A stretch of DNA of 24,118 nucleotides, from contig NW_019091485.1 in the NCBI RefSeq assembly GCF_001949145.1, positions 441,689-465,806 of the forward strand, in the 5' to 3' direction. Shown here piece by piece: positions 8,401-16,994 of the stretch (positions are counted from its first letter, which is position 1; the number at the start of each line of letters is the position of its first letter). This DNA comes from Acanthaster planci. Lineage: Eukaryota; Echinodermata; Asteroidea; Valvatida; Acanthasteridae. Made by a program: the position numbers and the translations under genes. The notes under the pieces were generated by a model. That model had not been told where the DNA came from and did no database searches. It saw only the letters and a program-made list of their open reading frames with translations.

Positions 8401-11400
8401 ATTAACTAGGTGCTGTGGTACCACAATGTACATGTACATTGTACCACAATATCCCACATGATCTTGCAATAACATGCAGAATATTGCATGGCAACATGTA
8501 AATTACTTGTCCCCAAAATGATTTATGGGAGAATGTCATTTGCATGTAGATTATATATGCCACAGCCCAAAACTAGTAGGGCAGTGTATTTTGGGCAAGG
8601 GTTCAGCATTTGCCTAACCTCTAGCCTTCTGGTACATGTAGGTTTCCCTGGAGTAAGCTCAAGCCGTTAGTTGTCACCAAGTTGGAGAATGTGATCCAGG
8701 AGTACATACAATCCAACCCCTGTGAGGAGGTGCCTGTGCTGCCAAATGTAGAGAATGTGAAGTTTGATGATATGAGGGAGCGTTTGCTGCGGGCGCTCCA
8801 TGCATTCAACAGGTGCGTGCACATACCTGTGAGACACCGCCCTAGCCTTGGGCCAATTTCATAGCACTACACAACAGTTACCATGAAAGTTGTGCTTACC
8901 ATGACTAAAAAGTAATGCTGTTTAAGCACTGTTTCAAAGCATGGATGTACTATTTACTGAGTTTTCAATTGATCATCACTAGTTCTACTCGGAAAAAAAG
9001 GTGAGAACATTTGGACCACCTCACTGCTGTGAAGCCTGCTCTGGCACATCAGATCTTTTTTAAAACTTGGCAATGTTGGCCTGCATGTAGACACTCCTAA
9101 GTAAAACATCTGTGAGAGTTTCAATTCAATTTGACATTTGGCGGTGTTGTTATTGTCACTTGAAAATCAAGGCCACACACATACCAGGCCAAAGTGGCCA
9201 GTGGTTGACAAGTGGTCGTCACTTGAACTTGCTATGTGGTGTTTAGTTTTTGTCTCAGCCTACATGTATTTCTCACCAGTGAGGGATGTGCAACAAGCAG
9301 GTAGGAGTGCTTCAGGCCATGTTGTTCTTTCATTTCCCCCATCCAAAAACTCACCCACGTGCACTTTGGTTGTTTTACTCAGTGCTCCATTCACCATGCA
9401 GCGTCTGTGTGAGTTACTTACACATCCAAAACGCTACTACCAGAGAAGCGACAAATTCATGAGAGGAGTAGAGAAGGTAAGAACATTCTCAGAAATCACT
9501 TGCTGCATGCATGGTGTACTCGGTAAATAAGAAGAATTCTCACCCTTTTCTAACCTCGGGCATGTTTCCAAGGAAATTTCTGGAATCTTTTACAATTCAG
9601 TAACAATTTCTTTGTGCTTTTTCATAATTACAACATCAAGCTAGGCATCTTAGAAAGCTTAAAGACATTGTCTTTGTTTGGTAAAAAAATTACAGGGATA
9701 AGAGTCAAACATGGGTAATTCTCTTAAACGCTTGGAATCTCTCCTCAATCATACATTGAAAGTATTGTTTGTGATGTAACAGAATGTACAGGTTGTTAGC
9801 ACCGTAACACCAACTGGAAAGCGCATCACCCATTCCTGCGAAATCCGGAACCCCAACCTCGTAATAAACGGATTCCCGTCAGACATCCACACACAAACAA
9901 GTACTCCCTCTAGTGATTCCCAGGCCTCAGGTGACTCGGCCCCCTCGGATGACCTGCCTCCCTCGGATGGGACCACTCCCTCGGACGGGATCGCCCATAC
10001 CAATGGGCAAGAGGCCACTGGTACCCAGCCTCTCCCCGACGCAGTATCTTCCGCCCCGGAGCAGAGCGTGGATTCCACTGGACAAAATGTTGAAGCCCCG
10101 GCCGCGGAACTTGAAACGGACCAGGCCAATGAAAGAACTACCAGCAGTGATCATGAGTCACCTCTGATCGCTGGCGATCCCCAAGACGGCAAAGAGTCAG
10201 CAACAACAAACAATGAAGCAGATGCTTGTAAACCAATGGAAGTCGCAGATACCTCAGCTGCAGGAGATTCAGATGACAGTGATGGCAACAAGGGTTTGTA
10301 TTCAGTCGCTTTCATTAACCCTTAACCTTCCTTCCCCTACCACACAGAATTAAACAGAAGTAACGTGTTTAATTCTGTGGGGATAGGCCTGGTAGGCCCA
10401 TAACAGCTGGGTTTTGCATTGGGTTTGGCATACCTCAGAAAAACAAAGTCCAACAGCCTCATACAGTCCCATATTGGTGTTTAACTTTGTGTGAATGCGG
10501 AAGGGTAGGGCCAGCAACCCTTGGGGGTTAGGGTTAAGCAACAAAATTTAACAGCTGTCAAGAGTTGTACATTGTCAGGTTTAGTAGTCAACACATTGGG
10601 AGGAGTAAACTAATTAACTACTTAGAGCCAAGGCCAGCATTCACAGTGCCCAGTCCTCTATGCGACAGTGTTGTTTTCGAGTCCATCACAAGTCCTTTCA
10701 CAAGGCCAGTCATAAGTAACAGGGTGACCAACGACAAAAGAATACTTTTGTCACAGCTCATTTGAATAGCTTGTGAATTAGCTTAAGACTGAATGACTTA
10801 TGAGGGACTTGTGATGGACTCGAATACAACACCACTATGCAGTGAAGTAACTTCCATTTTGCCTATGATGACATCAAGCATGGTTGTCAAGCCTAGGTAT
10901 TATTTTTTTAGTTGAAATTTAACTAGAAAAATAGGACTGAAGATTGGGATTATGATCAGGGGCTGTGGCATGAGCTATGAACAGCTGCTTTGCACATGAC
11001 ATGAGACGGTCAGGTTGTCAAACAATGAGAGAAAATTAAACGATACACAAGAGAGTTTATCCAAGAATGAATGAACTAAGTTAAGGAATATTACCCTTAA
11101 CTCCCTAAGGTGTGTGCAAAATCATATTAACATTGGAGGATTCAGGAGTGTTAGGGTTACATGTTCCCATTTTCATGGTAAAGTTTTACTTTGGACTGAC
11201 AAAGTAAACTGCAACTTGTTCCCAAAGTTTACTATTGGTTCATTCTGCTGTTGTGTAAAACAAACCAATGAATGCTACATAGTTGTTTTGCCTTGTGGAA
11301 AAGAACGATCTCTCCCATCACGAAATGATCCTGACTGTCGCACTCATAAATATTCATTATTTGTGAAATATTGTTGATTGTAGGAGATGCGGATCATGAC

Positions 11401-12901
11401 AGCTGCTCCTCCATGGACAGCGCAGACAGCGGCGACAGCTCTCCAGATTCAGCGTTACCCTCCGGTCCTGCATATTTTGACACCCTACCTCCAAAGGATG
11501 CTAATGCTGCAAGTGATCCCACTCCAGCCCCAACAGGTCAGTTGATTGTTTAGGCATCATGTAGGCCCAATTTCATGGTGTTGCTTATCGAAAACAGAAC
11601 CGTACTATTGCTGGGTCCATTCAAATATATTTTAATTGAATAATCTGCCTCCTATAAAGCATTAGCAGGCTATACATGGCTTTACAAAACAGAAAAACTT
11701 TAGGAGAACAGTACTTTTTGGGCCTTAGCGGGTATATGCCTCAGCTGCTTTAAAGTTTGCTCATAACACCTTGGAATATGAATAGAAGGCAATTTTGTAA
11801 GGAAATAATCATTTTTTCCCTTTTTGATTCACCAGTTTTTCACCTCAGAAGTGTTTGATTTTGAAAAAATGTTCAATTATACTATTATCAATCAATTATC
11901 CAAATTTTGGAATAATTGGCACAGCCCTAACCTTCATTGAATACTGCAGAAAATTCTGCCCACTAACAGTTAACATGTGCCGTGGATTACAAGGAACTTT
12001 ATCTTATTGCAAATACGTACATTGTGTAAGAAGGTTCATGTGCTTGAAGGTTATTAGCATAACATTTCTACTCCAGCAAGTACATGTATATGTTAATAAT
12101 CATGGACACATCTTGCATTAGTAATCATCATCATAAATAAGCAGTTATACGCGTGACTGTATGGACTATTTGCTATGCAGAATGTTTGCTCTGGAGTCCA
12201 CTGTCAGTGAGACAAGGTTGCTGAGACAAGCCAAATTGCCTTATTACAAGGCGCTTGTTGTTGAAAAGGATTGCAAATAAATAAAAACAAAGAGAGACTT
12301 GAGAATTTGCTGTTTTGATAGCATTTTTGTTGAAAAATTTCTTTATATCAAGAATTTACTGTAATTTTTTATGTACAGATTTCAGGCAAGCATGTTCACC
12401 GGTTTAATTTGTCCACCAAAATTACATTAAAAAACTTACTGAACCAAATTATTTCTTGGCCAATGTGGGTCACTGGCTCGTCTTAGATTGGAGACTAGAG
12501 GTTTATTTTTTATTGAAGTTTGTTCATATATTCATCTTTTACTTTGAATATCTGCAGGGCCTGACTTGGTGGATTCCTCTACTGATGTGGGAGGGTCAAC
12601 TACTGAAGAAGGATCAAGCTCGAAAACCACATCAGCCCTCCAACCAGATCAAACTCATTCCATTTTTACCCAGCCTTCACAGGAAGAACAGGTGTCCCCA
12701 TTGGTCACATCGGCTGCTACAAGTACTGTGGACACACCAGCAGACCATTCAGAAGCGGCCGTAGAACCATCTGACAAGACAGACGACCCCTCAGAAGAGC
12801 CTGCCAGTCAATCATCGGCATCTTCAGAGCAAGTTAGTCAGTCAGATGGCACGTCAAAAGAGACAGCTGTTGAAGCAGAAATTCCCATGGAGCACAAATG
12901 A
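5356..12901 (+). CDS. PPP4R2: PPP4R2, protein phosphatase 4 regulatory subunit 2 (seven coding exons)
   Basis: Spliced CDS: join(5356..5419, 7558..7639, 8642..8812, 9383..9476, 9783..10293, 11384..11536, 12558..12901), 1419 nt, 472 residues plus stop. All introns are GT-AG and every junction keeps frame. By family knowledge this subunit binds the PP4 catalytic subunit, with a subunit-3 partner, and directs it to nuclear and centrosomal targets such as phospho-H2AX and RPA in DNA repair. Residues about 15-150 form the conserved PPP4R2 domain. Visible matches to the vertebrate protein are LDALNAFE (residues 18-24 region), PWSKLK (51-56), [10 protein letters not shown] (89-98), [12 protein letters not shown] (108-119), DKFMRGVEK (129-137) and NVQVVS (138-143). 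Residues about 150-472 are acidic and Ser/Thr/Pro-rich, as expected for the disordered tail, and end in EIPMEHK, close to the vertebrate PMEQD end. It is longer than the roughly 417-residue human protein because of the tail. The start is either Met1 or the in-frame Met5 (5368); both have A at -3. The identity is firm; the exact start is less so. Confidence 0.93.
5671..5818. repeat. foldback (hairpin) element in PPP4R2 intron 1
   Basis: Two arms of about 65-70 bp are inverted copies around a short loop centred near 5745. The left arm has GGGTGATTTTGCACAATGGT (5693-5712) and the right arm has its exact reverse complement (about 5778-5797). The inner part pairs GGAAGGAAAAAGG with CCTTTTTCCTTCC. 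A smaller pair, ACTTGGACC (5586-5594) and GGTCCAAGT (5646-5654), lies just outside on the left. It is probably a foldback MITE. No target duplication could be set. Confidence 0.75.
6068..6190. repeat. inverted-repeat element with NRF1-like motif, intron 1
   Basis: GACGACTGATTCCTG (6083-6097) and its perfect reverse complement (6158-6172) flank a 60-bp centre. The arms extend outwards imperfectly with CGGCGC at both ends. The right arm holds GCGCATGCGC (6176-6185), a perfect NRF1-type palindrome. A YY1-type GCCATCTTG lies nearby at about 6036-6044. This could be a MITE, a promoter, or a MITE used as a promoter. Confidence 0.6.
6497..6625 (+). repeat. degenerate minisatellite, unit about GGTCAACTTGTCTC
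   Basis: About seven diverged copies of a 14-20 bp unit can be read: GTCAACTTGTCTC, GTCAATTTGTCTC, GTCAACTTGTCTG, GGTTGAGTTGTC, GGTCGAGCTGTCTC, GGTCAATTTGTT and GTCAAGTTGG. It lies in PPP4R2 intron 1. Confidence 0.55.
7233..7258. repeat. 26-bp perfect ATGTAC palindrome
   Basis: A perfect palindrome made of overlapping ACATGT units, in PPP4R2 intron 1. It has the same core as the palindromes at 8423, 19289, 19613 and 21433. Confidence 0.8.
7558..7639 (+). CDS. PPP4R2: PPP4R2 coding exon 2
   Basis: 82 nt, entered in phase 1 and left in phase 2. It encodes [19 protein letters not shown] and on to NGEP, matching the vertebrate FEKRGKKEV...LDQFLC segment. The acceptor is TGTACACAG and the donor is TT|GTAAGTG, close to consensus. 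Confidence 0.92.
7960..8004 (+). repeat. two-copy tandem repeat, unit about 23 bp
   Basis: AAAGCCTTCAAGGCGAATG is followed by AAAGCCTTTAAGGTGAATG, each then TAAG. It lies in PPP4R2 intron 2, followed at about 8036-8064 by a shorter AAAGAAAAAGGTCA doublet. Confidence 0.6.
8423..8442. repeat. 20-bp perfect palindrome with flanking direct repeat
   Basis: ACAATGTACATGTACATTGT is its own reverse complement. GTACCACAAT occurs as a direct repeat at about 8418 and 8441. It lies in PPP4R2 intron 2. Confidence 0.8.
8642..8812 (+). CDS. PPP4R2: PPP4R2 coding exon 3
   Basis: 171 nt, phase 2 at both ends. It begins within LFPWSKLK (compare MIQWSQFK) and runs through [15 protein letters not shown], matching NVEYIPFDEMKERIL. 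The acceptor TACATGTAG overlaps one of the ATGTAC-type motifs common in the window. The donor is AG|GTGCGTG. Confidence 0.94.
8813..9382. other. PPP4R2 intron 3, nothing notable
   Basis: Bounded by GTGCGT and TTTTACTCAG. No repeat, RNA gene or extra exon was recognised. The same holds for intron 4 (9477-9782). Confidence 0.5.
9383..9476 (+). CDS. PPP4R2: PPP4R2 coding exon 4
   Basis: 94 nt, entered in phase 2 and left in phase 0. It encodes the best conserved part of the family, [18 protein letters not shown] followed by [10 protein letters not shown]. The acceptor is TTTTACTCAG and the donor is AAG|GTAAGA. Confidence 0.96.
9783..10293 (+). CDS. PPP4R2: PPP4R2 coding exon 5, start of acidic tail
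   Basis: 511 nt, entered in phase 0 and left in phase 1. It starts [10 protein letters not shown], matching NVMVVSCVYP of vertebrates; this selects the acceptor AACAG ending at 9782 over a second one, TACAG, nine bases downstream. After about residue 150 it is rich in Ser, Thr, Pro, Asp and Glu, with three PSD units (APSDD, PPSDG, TPSDG) at about 9938-9985. The stretch is clearly more GC-rich than the flanking introns. The donor G|GTTTGTA is weak. Confidence 0.9.
10315..10537. mobile_element. piggyBac-like MITE in PPP4R2 intron 5
   Basis: TTAA (10315-10318) and TTAA (10534-10537) flank a 215-bp body beginning CCCTTAACC and ending GGTTAGGG. TTAA duplications with CCC/GGG termini are typical of piggyBac-type transposition. 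The inner left side carries a hairpin (CACAGAATTAAACA and its complement, about 10345-10377). Read from the right end it shares TTAACCCTAACCCCCAAG with the element at 13470. It has no coding capacity. Confidence 0.55.
10658..10840. mobile_element. TIR element (MITE) in PPP4R2 intron 5
   Basis: Inverted repeats near both ends share GTGTTGT, then T or A, then TTCGAGTCCATCACAAGTCC with a single mismatch over roughly 28 bp. CTATGC at 10658-10663 and 10835-10840 could be a 6-bp target duplication. The body is about 170 bp with no transposase. The superfamily is uncertain. Confidence 0.65.
10841..11383. other. rest of PPP4R2 intron 5
   Basis: AT-rich, with no repeat or exon recognised up to the acceptor at 11383. 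Intron 6 (11537-12557) likewise shows nothing beyond ordinary intronic sequence. Confidence 0.5.
11384..11536 (+). CDS. PPP4R2: PPP4R2 coding exon 6, symmetric Ser/Asp-rich exon
   Basis: 153 nt with phase 1 at both ends, so skipping it would keep the frame and remove 51 residues. It encodes a Ser/Asp-rich run ([20 protein letters not shown]) followed by a Pro-rich stretch. The acceptor is TTGATTGTAG and the donor is ACAG|GTCAGT. The composition suits the disordered tail and possible CK2-type phosphorylation, which is an inference. Confidence 0.85.
12558..12901 (+). CDS. PPP4R2: PPP4R2 terminal coding exon 7
   Basis: 344 nt including the TGA at 12899-12901. It is Ser/Thr/Glu-rich and ends EIPMEHK, close to the conserved C-terminus of the family. 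The acceptor is ATATCTGCAG. The frame from exon 6 is open to the stop. Confidence 0.9.
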
Positions 12902-13618
12902 GCTTTGATGTGCACATTTTTTATTTGTATGAATCTCGGAAGGAGAAACATCAAGAATCCAATCTCACATTGGAGGCTGCCTTGAAAAAAGGGAAGTTAT
13001 TCAGAGTAAGGTTTGTATCAGGTTTTCACAATACTAAACAGTGCTATAGAGCCTCCAGGTTTCATGTAGATGCACGGTAGTAGGTATTTGGACCATACAT
13101 CTCTCCTTGTCACAGGGGAAGAATGCTGTTTTCATCTACTTTCCTCTGCGACCACAGCTGCCAACTGATTGAAGTCACCAAGCAATCAAAGGCTTTGATT
13201 TCTGAATCTGGTTCATTATGTGAATGTGTTCAAAACGAAGGAGCGTTTTTGTTTTTTTGTTTGTAACCAAGTGAAGGTCCTTATGTATCATACTTCCTGT
13301 GTAATTTATCTGTAAATAATGAGAGCAGCATTTGTAACCAAAAGTGGAAAAGAGAAAGAAATGCTCAGCAGATAATTGTAATTCGGCCTCCAAAGGGTGC
13401 TTTTATGTCATAGACATAGATGTACATGTATTTTGATTAACAAATATTTCATTTTCCACAGTGAGACAGTTAACCCTAACCCCCAAGCATATCATTTGGC
13501 TAACAGGATTCAGTACTACAAAATACTACATAGTAGTCTGAGCCTGAAGGACCAAGCCCTACAAATTACTACTTCCAGCTAGGGCACTTTCATTGTTACT
13601 CGTACAGAGAACAATAAA
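12902..13618 (+). other. PPP4R2: PPP4R2 proximal 3' UTR with poly(A) signal
   Basis: Non-coding sequence follows the stop. The first AATAAA is at 13613-13618, with a T-rich stretch at about 13655-13680 that could act as the downstream element. From 13470 this UTR lies inside a piggyBac-like MITE, so the signal may be supplied by the element. Confidence 0.45.
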
Positions 13619-13783
13619 GTCATGCAGTCATAATGCCACATCACTGTATGGTACATTGTCTTATCTATTGTATTTTATGGTTTAAGTGAACAATAAGGTC
13701 ATGTACTCATACAAGCGACAGTGCTGTTTGGTACATTTTACTACTGAGTAGTAATTTTTAGTATTATGTAGGGTTAGGGTTAA
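13470..13783. mobile_element. second piggyBac-like MITE, in PPP4R2 3' region
   Basis: TTAA (13470-13473) and TTAA (13780-13783) flank a 306-bp body beginning CCCTAACCC and ending GGGTTAGGG, a perfect 9-bp terminal inverted repeat. Subterminal ACTAC/GTAGT units recur near both ends. It shares its left 18 bases with the right end of the element at 10315. It encloses the AATAAA at 13613. Confidence 0.6.
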
Positions 13784-15043
13784 TGGTGTTTAGAGTCTTG
13801 TACGTGTAGTACATTGTGGAGTGAAATTGTACACGTAAATGTCTGAAATTTGTTATTCTGTTAATTCTGCCATGTAATTTGTGTACAGAGCACTTTTGTT
13901 GACATGTTTGATGTGCTATGTGCATTGCTATCATTTTATGGCCCGAAAGTTGCAGAAAATCTTAGTTTCATCGCTTCACCCAAAAGAACCGGGGGGGGAG
14001 GAGAGAATCTGCCCTCCCCTTGACAGTTTCCCAATTTCACTGCAGTGCATTTTTTCCATGAGCGGAGCCTTGAGGGGTTTTTGTAACTCTTTGCAGTCAT
14101 TTTGACTCCATTTTTGTGAAAATCAAACATACCATTCTCACATAGGGCCCATTTCCACGAGGAAGGTCAGCCAAAATGTGTTCCTTTCCACTGCCATGCT
14201 CAATGCATGCCAGCTGACACATGAGTAGCCTTCAACTTCAAATGACCATAATGACAAAACCATATGGTAAAGAGTGTCTTTACACACACACTAAGTTTGT
14301 AAGAAATCCGGCATGGGACAGCCGAGTTCTTAGGAGGAAATTGAAAGATCAATCTGGCCCCTGTCAGGTCTTAATGAAGATGGACCAATAAGGAAGTTGA
14401 GTATACGCTGTGATGCCTGAGATGGGTAAACTCTAACCGATTTTAAAGTGCCCCCTCCCCCATTGTCATCCCGTCCCTCAACAAACCTTACCCTTACCAA
14501 AGAATGACCATTTTGTAGCTTATAGTTGTTCATACGTGTAGCTAATACATGGCAATACATCGCTGAAATATTTCCCCCAAAAATGTGCCAGACTTTCTTT
14601 TTTCTGTTTGGAAATACCTGATCAGTTTTTCAGTGTTGTAACAGCGGAAGTGTGTGTGAAGTTTATTTATTAGTGTGCATTCAGAGGGGAAAAAATATGA
14701 CTGATACATGCCTGTGAAGTCTTGTGTCCATATCAATGCAACGTGATGCATACGGCATTAGCAAACAGTCCCTGATGATGACGCTTAGCTTGAAGAAAAT
14801 AGTACGGCCACCTTAAAAAGGCATTTGAAACAACACTTCTTGAGTTTCGAGTGCCGTTTTGTTCCAGTTTTTTGCCAAGGTCATTACACGCTCTCTGCAT
14901 ATGCAAACCAGGCATGAAAGGTCCAGTGGGAATGTTGGCTTTGTTTATGCAGTGCATTGTTTGATTGGATACTTTGAAGTGGTGTTGATCGGTGCTAATG
15001 GTGCTCAGTGTGTGGCTAGGATGGGTCATGTCCAAGATATCAG
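13784..15043. other. PPP4R2 downstream region, no gene seen
   Basis: Possibly distal 3' UTR. Short open frames only. G- and C-runs are present (13990-14000, 14447-14460). No conserved product was recognised. Confidence 0.45.
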
Positions 15044-15160
15044 TTCATGTGATTATCCGACAGCTGGTGATGTCAATTGAGTGCATTAGCCCTTTCATAA
15101 ACGATTCACCTGTACACTCAGGTAGTTCATTCATGATGTAGCATAAACATGTTCTACTTG
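15044..15160 (+). repeat. diverged direct repeat, copy A
   Basis: It begins TTCATGTGATTATCCGACAGC and includes GGTAGTTCATTCATGATG and AGCATAAACATGT. The same order recurs at 15517-15600, which lacks about 40 internal bases. Confidence 0.65.
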
Positions 15161-15339
15161 AGCATTTGCAGGGAGTGAAAATTCGGCTTTTTAGCTGATG
15201 TCTGCTTTTTTGGTGTAGATGTTGACCCTGAATTTCAGTTTGTGCCCCTGGTCTGTACCAAAGTATGGAATTTTCTTAATATTTCAGCTTGTGCTAACTA
15301 TTTTCAACTTCAATTTAAAGTGGCCACTCACACCCCTGC

Positions 15340-15510
15340 ATTTGTTTTGTTATCTTTATTTAGTATTGTTTTCTTTTGGTTTCCTTTGTTTTTCTTTTTT
15401 ATGGTTCAGTTTTATGTTTTCATTTTGTTTTGTTTTTTCTTTTTTTGTTTTGTGTGTGTTTTTTTGTTTTGGGTTTGTGTTGTATTATGTTACCATTTTT
15501 CTTCCTTTTG
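15340..15510 (+). repeat. T-rich low-complexity tract
   Basis: Mostly T with scattered G and C (TTTTGTTTTG-like units). It creates long but meaningless Phe-rich open frames in two registers and lies between the two copies of the direct repeat. Confidence 0.8.
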
Positions 15511-15516
15511 GAAGAT

Positions 15517-15600
15517 TTCATGTGATCATCAGACAGCGATTCATTCACATCTACACTTGGGTAGTTCCTACATGATGGAGCATACATGTACTGCTTCTAT
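15517..15600 (+). repeat. diverged direct repeat, copy B
   Basis: TTCATGTGATCATCAGACAGC, then CGATTCA, GGGTAGTTCCTACATGATGG and AGCATACATGTACT, parallel to copy A at 15044. Confidence 0.65.
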
Positions 15601-16760
15601 GGCATCAGACATAGTGCTGTTCTCATGTCCAGTGCTTTCACTACCTTTTGACATCAGTTGATTTCATTACTCCAAACAATTTCAGCTACTTTGCACAGCT
15701 TGGTTTTGATAGACATGTTTTGTACATCCTGAAGTCAAGTTCCTGGCCTAGTGAATTTTTTGGCAAGTTTTGAAACTGGCTTTCATACTTCAAGAAAGAA
15801 AAAAAATCCTAGTTTTTCCCCTTGCCTAGACAATGAAGGCAATAATTTTTTGTTGCACATCACTCAGGGCTGTTCCATGAAAATTTTCCAATGGAATATA
15901 CATTATACCCACCAGTATTTCAACACCTGCAGCTATGGGTACTCCATTAGCCATGCCTGAAGCTTTTGGGGGGGGGTATGGTTTTTGTTTTGTTGTAATT
16001 GCTCCCTTAGGATTTGTGCAAACATTTCTAGAGCGTCACCCAGTTATGGACATATTGCCCATTGTTCAGCATCTTTGATATCGATACAAATTCTGCAAAC
16101 CCACATAAGTGAGCCTAGAAATCCCCCCCCCCGGCCACTGTAAACTCATGTTAAGCAGTGACATTCTCTGTCACCCTTCACAGTAGTCATGATTTGCCGC
16201 TGGGGGGGGACTATTTTGTTTGTACACATTTGGAGATTATTGTTTACAAATGTCATGTAATGCAAATTGTAACATTCTCAAATTCCAGAACGATATTTTC
16301 TGCTTGCTTCTGTTAAATTTTGTGGGAAATCTTCACTTTTATTTCCTTGAAGAAGCCTTTGCAAAATTTGTATTGTACGTGTTGTAAGGTTTTCCCCATG
16401 CAAAGCTTAGTTCTACCTCTTGTGAAGTTGCCCAGCCCATTGTGAAAAACAATCATTGATTTAAATACAGATGTAACGTCCATTCTGGGTGTGTTAGTAT
16501 AGTGAAGTCTTACAGGCCAAGGAAAATTGCATCTATGAATTGTACAGACAAATTTGCAGCAGAACAGAATTTTACTTGATTATTGTGAAAAAGGGATGAT
16601 GCCCTGTTTTTGCTGTTTCACAAGAAGGATGATTTTTGTCAATATTAAATTTTAAACAGTTATGTGTCAAACTTGATATGCTGGGTAGCAGAAGGCATCA
16701 TTGGCCATTATTTAATGATGGGTTGCTGTCAATTTGGTTTTTTATAGTGTAATTGTTTAG
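15601..16760. other. no gene seen; G and C homopolymer runs
   Basis: Runs of G (about 15966-15974 and 16203-16210) and C (about 16124-16133) stand out. There is no exon or RNA gene that I can support. It may be distal 3' UTR of PPP4R2. Confidence 0.45.
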
Positions 16761-16766
16761 AATAAA
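16761..16766 (+). terminator. candidate distal poly(A) signal
   Basis: AATAAA is followed about 15 bases later by a GT-rich TGTGTTTGT. No other gene on this strand ends here, so it could be a distal site giving PPP4R2 a 3' UTR of about 3.9 kb. That use is inferred. Confidence 0.3.
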
Positions 16767-16924
16767 GAAAAAACACTGTGTTTGTAGAAAAACTGGTGAA
16801 TTAATGGCTTGTTGTATCTATTAGGTTCCATTCTACAAATATCACTTTCATTTTGTCGGTCATGCAACAAAATCAGTCATGTGCAAAAAGTTTGTGTGTG
16901 AAGTTCTACCTACCAGTGCTGTAG

Positions 16925-16994
16925 CAACGATTCACAGGATATGAACTATAAGTCCTGGCCAACGATTCACAGGATATGAACTATAACGTCTGGT
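16925..16994 (+). repeat. two-copy 35-bp tandem duplication
   Basis: CAACGATTCACAGGATATGA starts both copies (16925 and 16960). They are identical for the first 26 bases and then diverge slightly (AGTCCTGG versus ACGTCTGG), so the duplication looks recent. Confidence 0.85.

Noticed and set aside
9749-10154. Antisense open frames opposite PPP4R2 exon 5
   Set aside because: They mirror the GC-rich, stop-poor coding exon on the plus strand. The plus strand frame is supported by homology and splicing.
13470-13783. Interstitial telomere-like repeats (CCCTAACCC / GGGTTAGGG)
   Set aside because: Only one and a half units occur at each end, in inverted orientation and bounded by TTAA, which fits transposon termini better than telomeric DNA.
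15219-15661. Two overlapping Phe-rich open frames of 118 and 139 codons
   Set aside because: Both are produced by a T-rich low-complexity tract in two registers. No splice sites or conserved domain.
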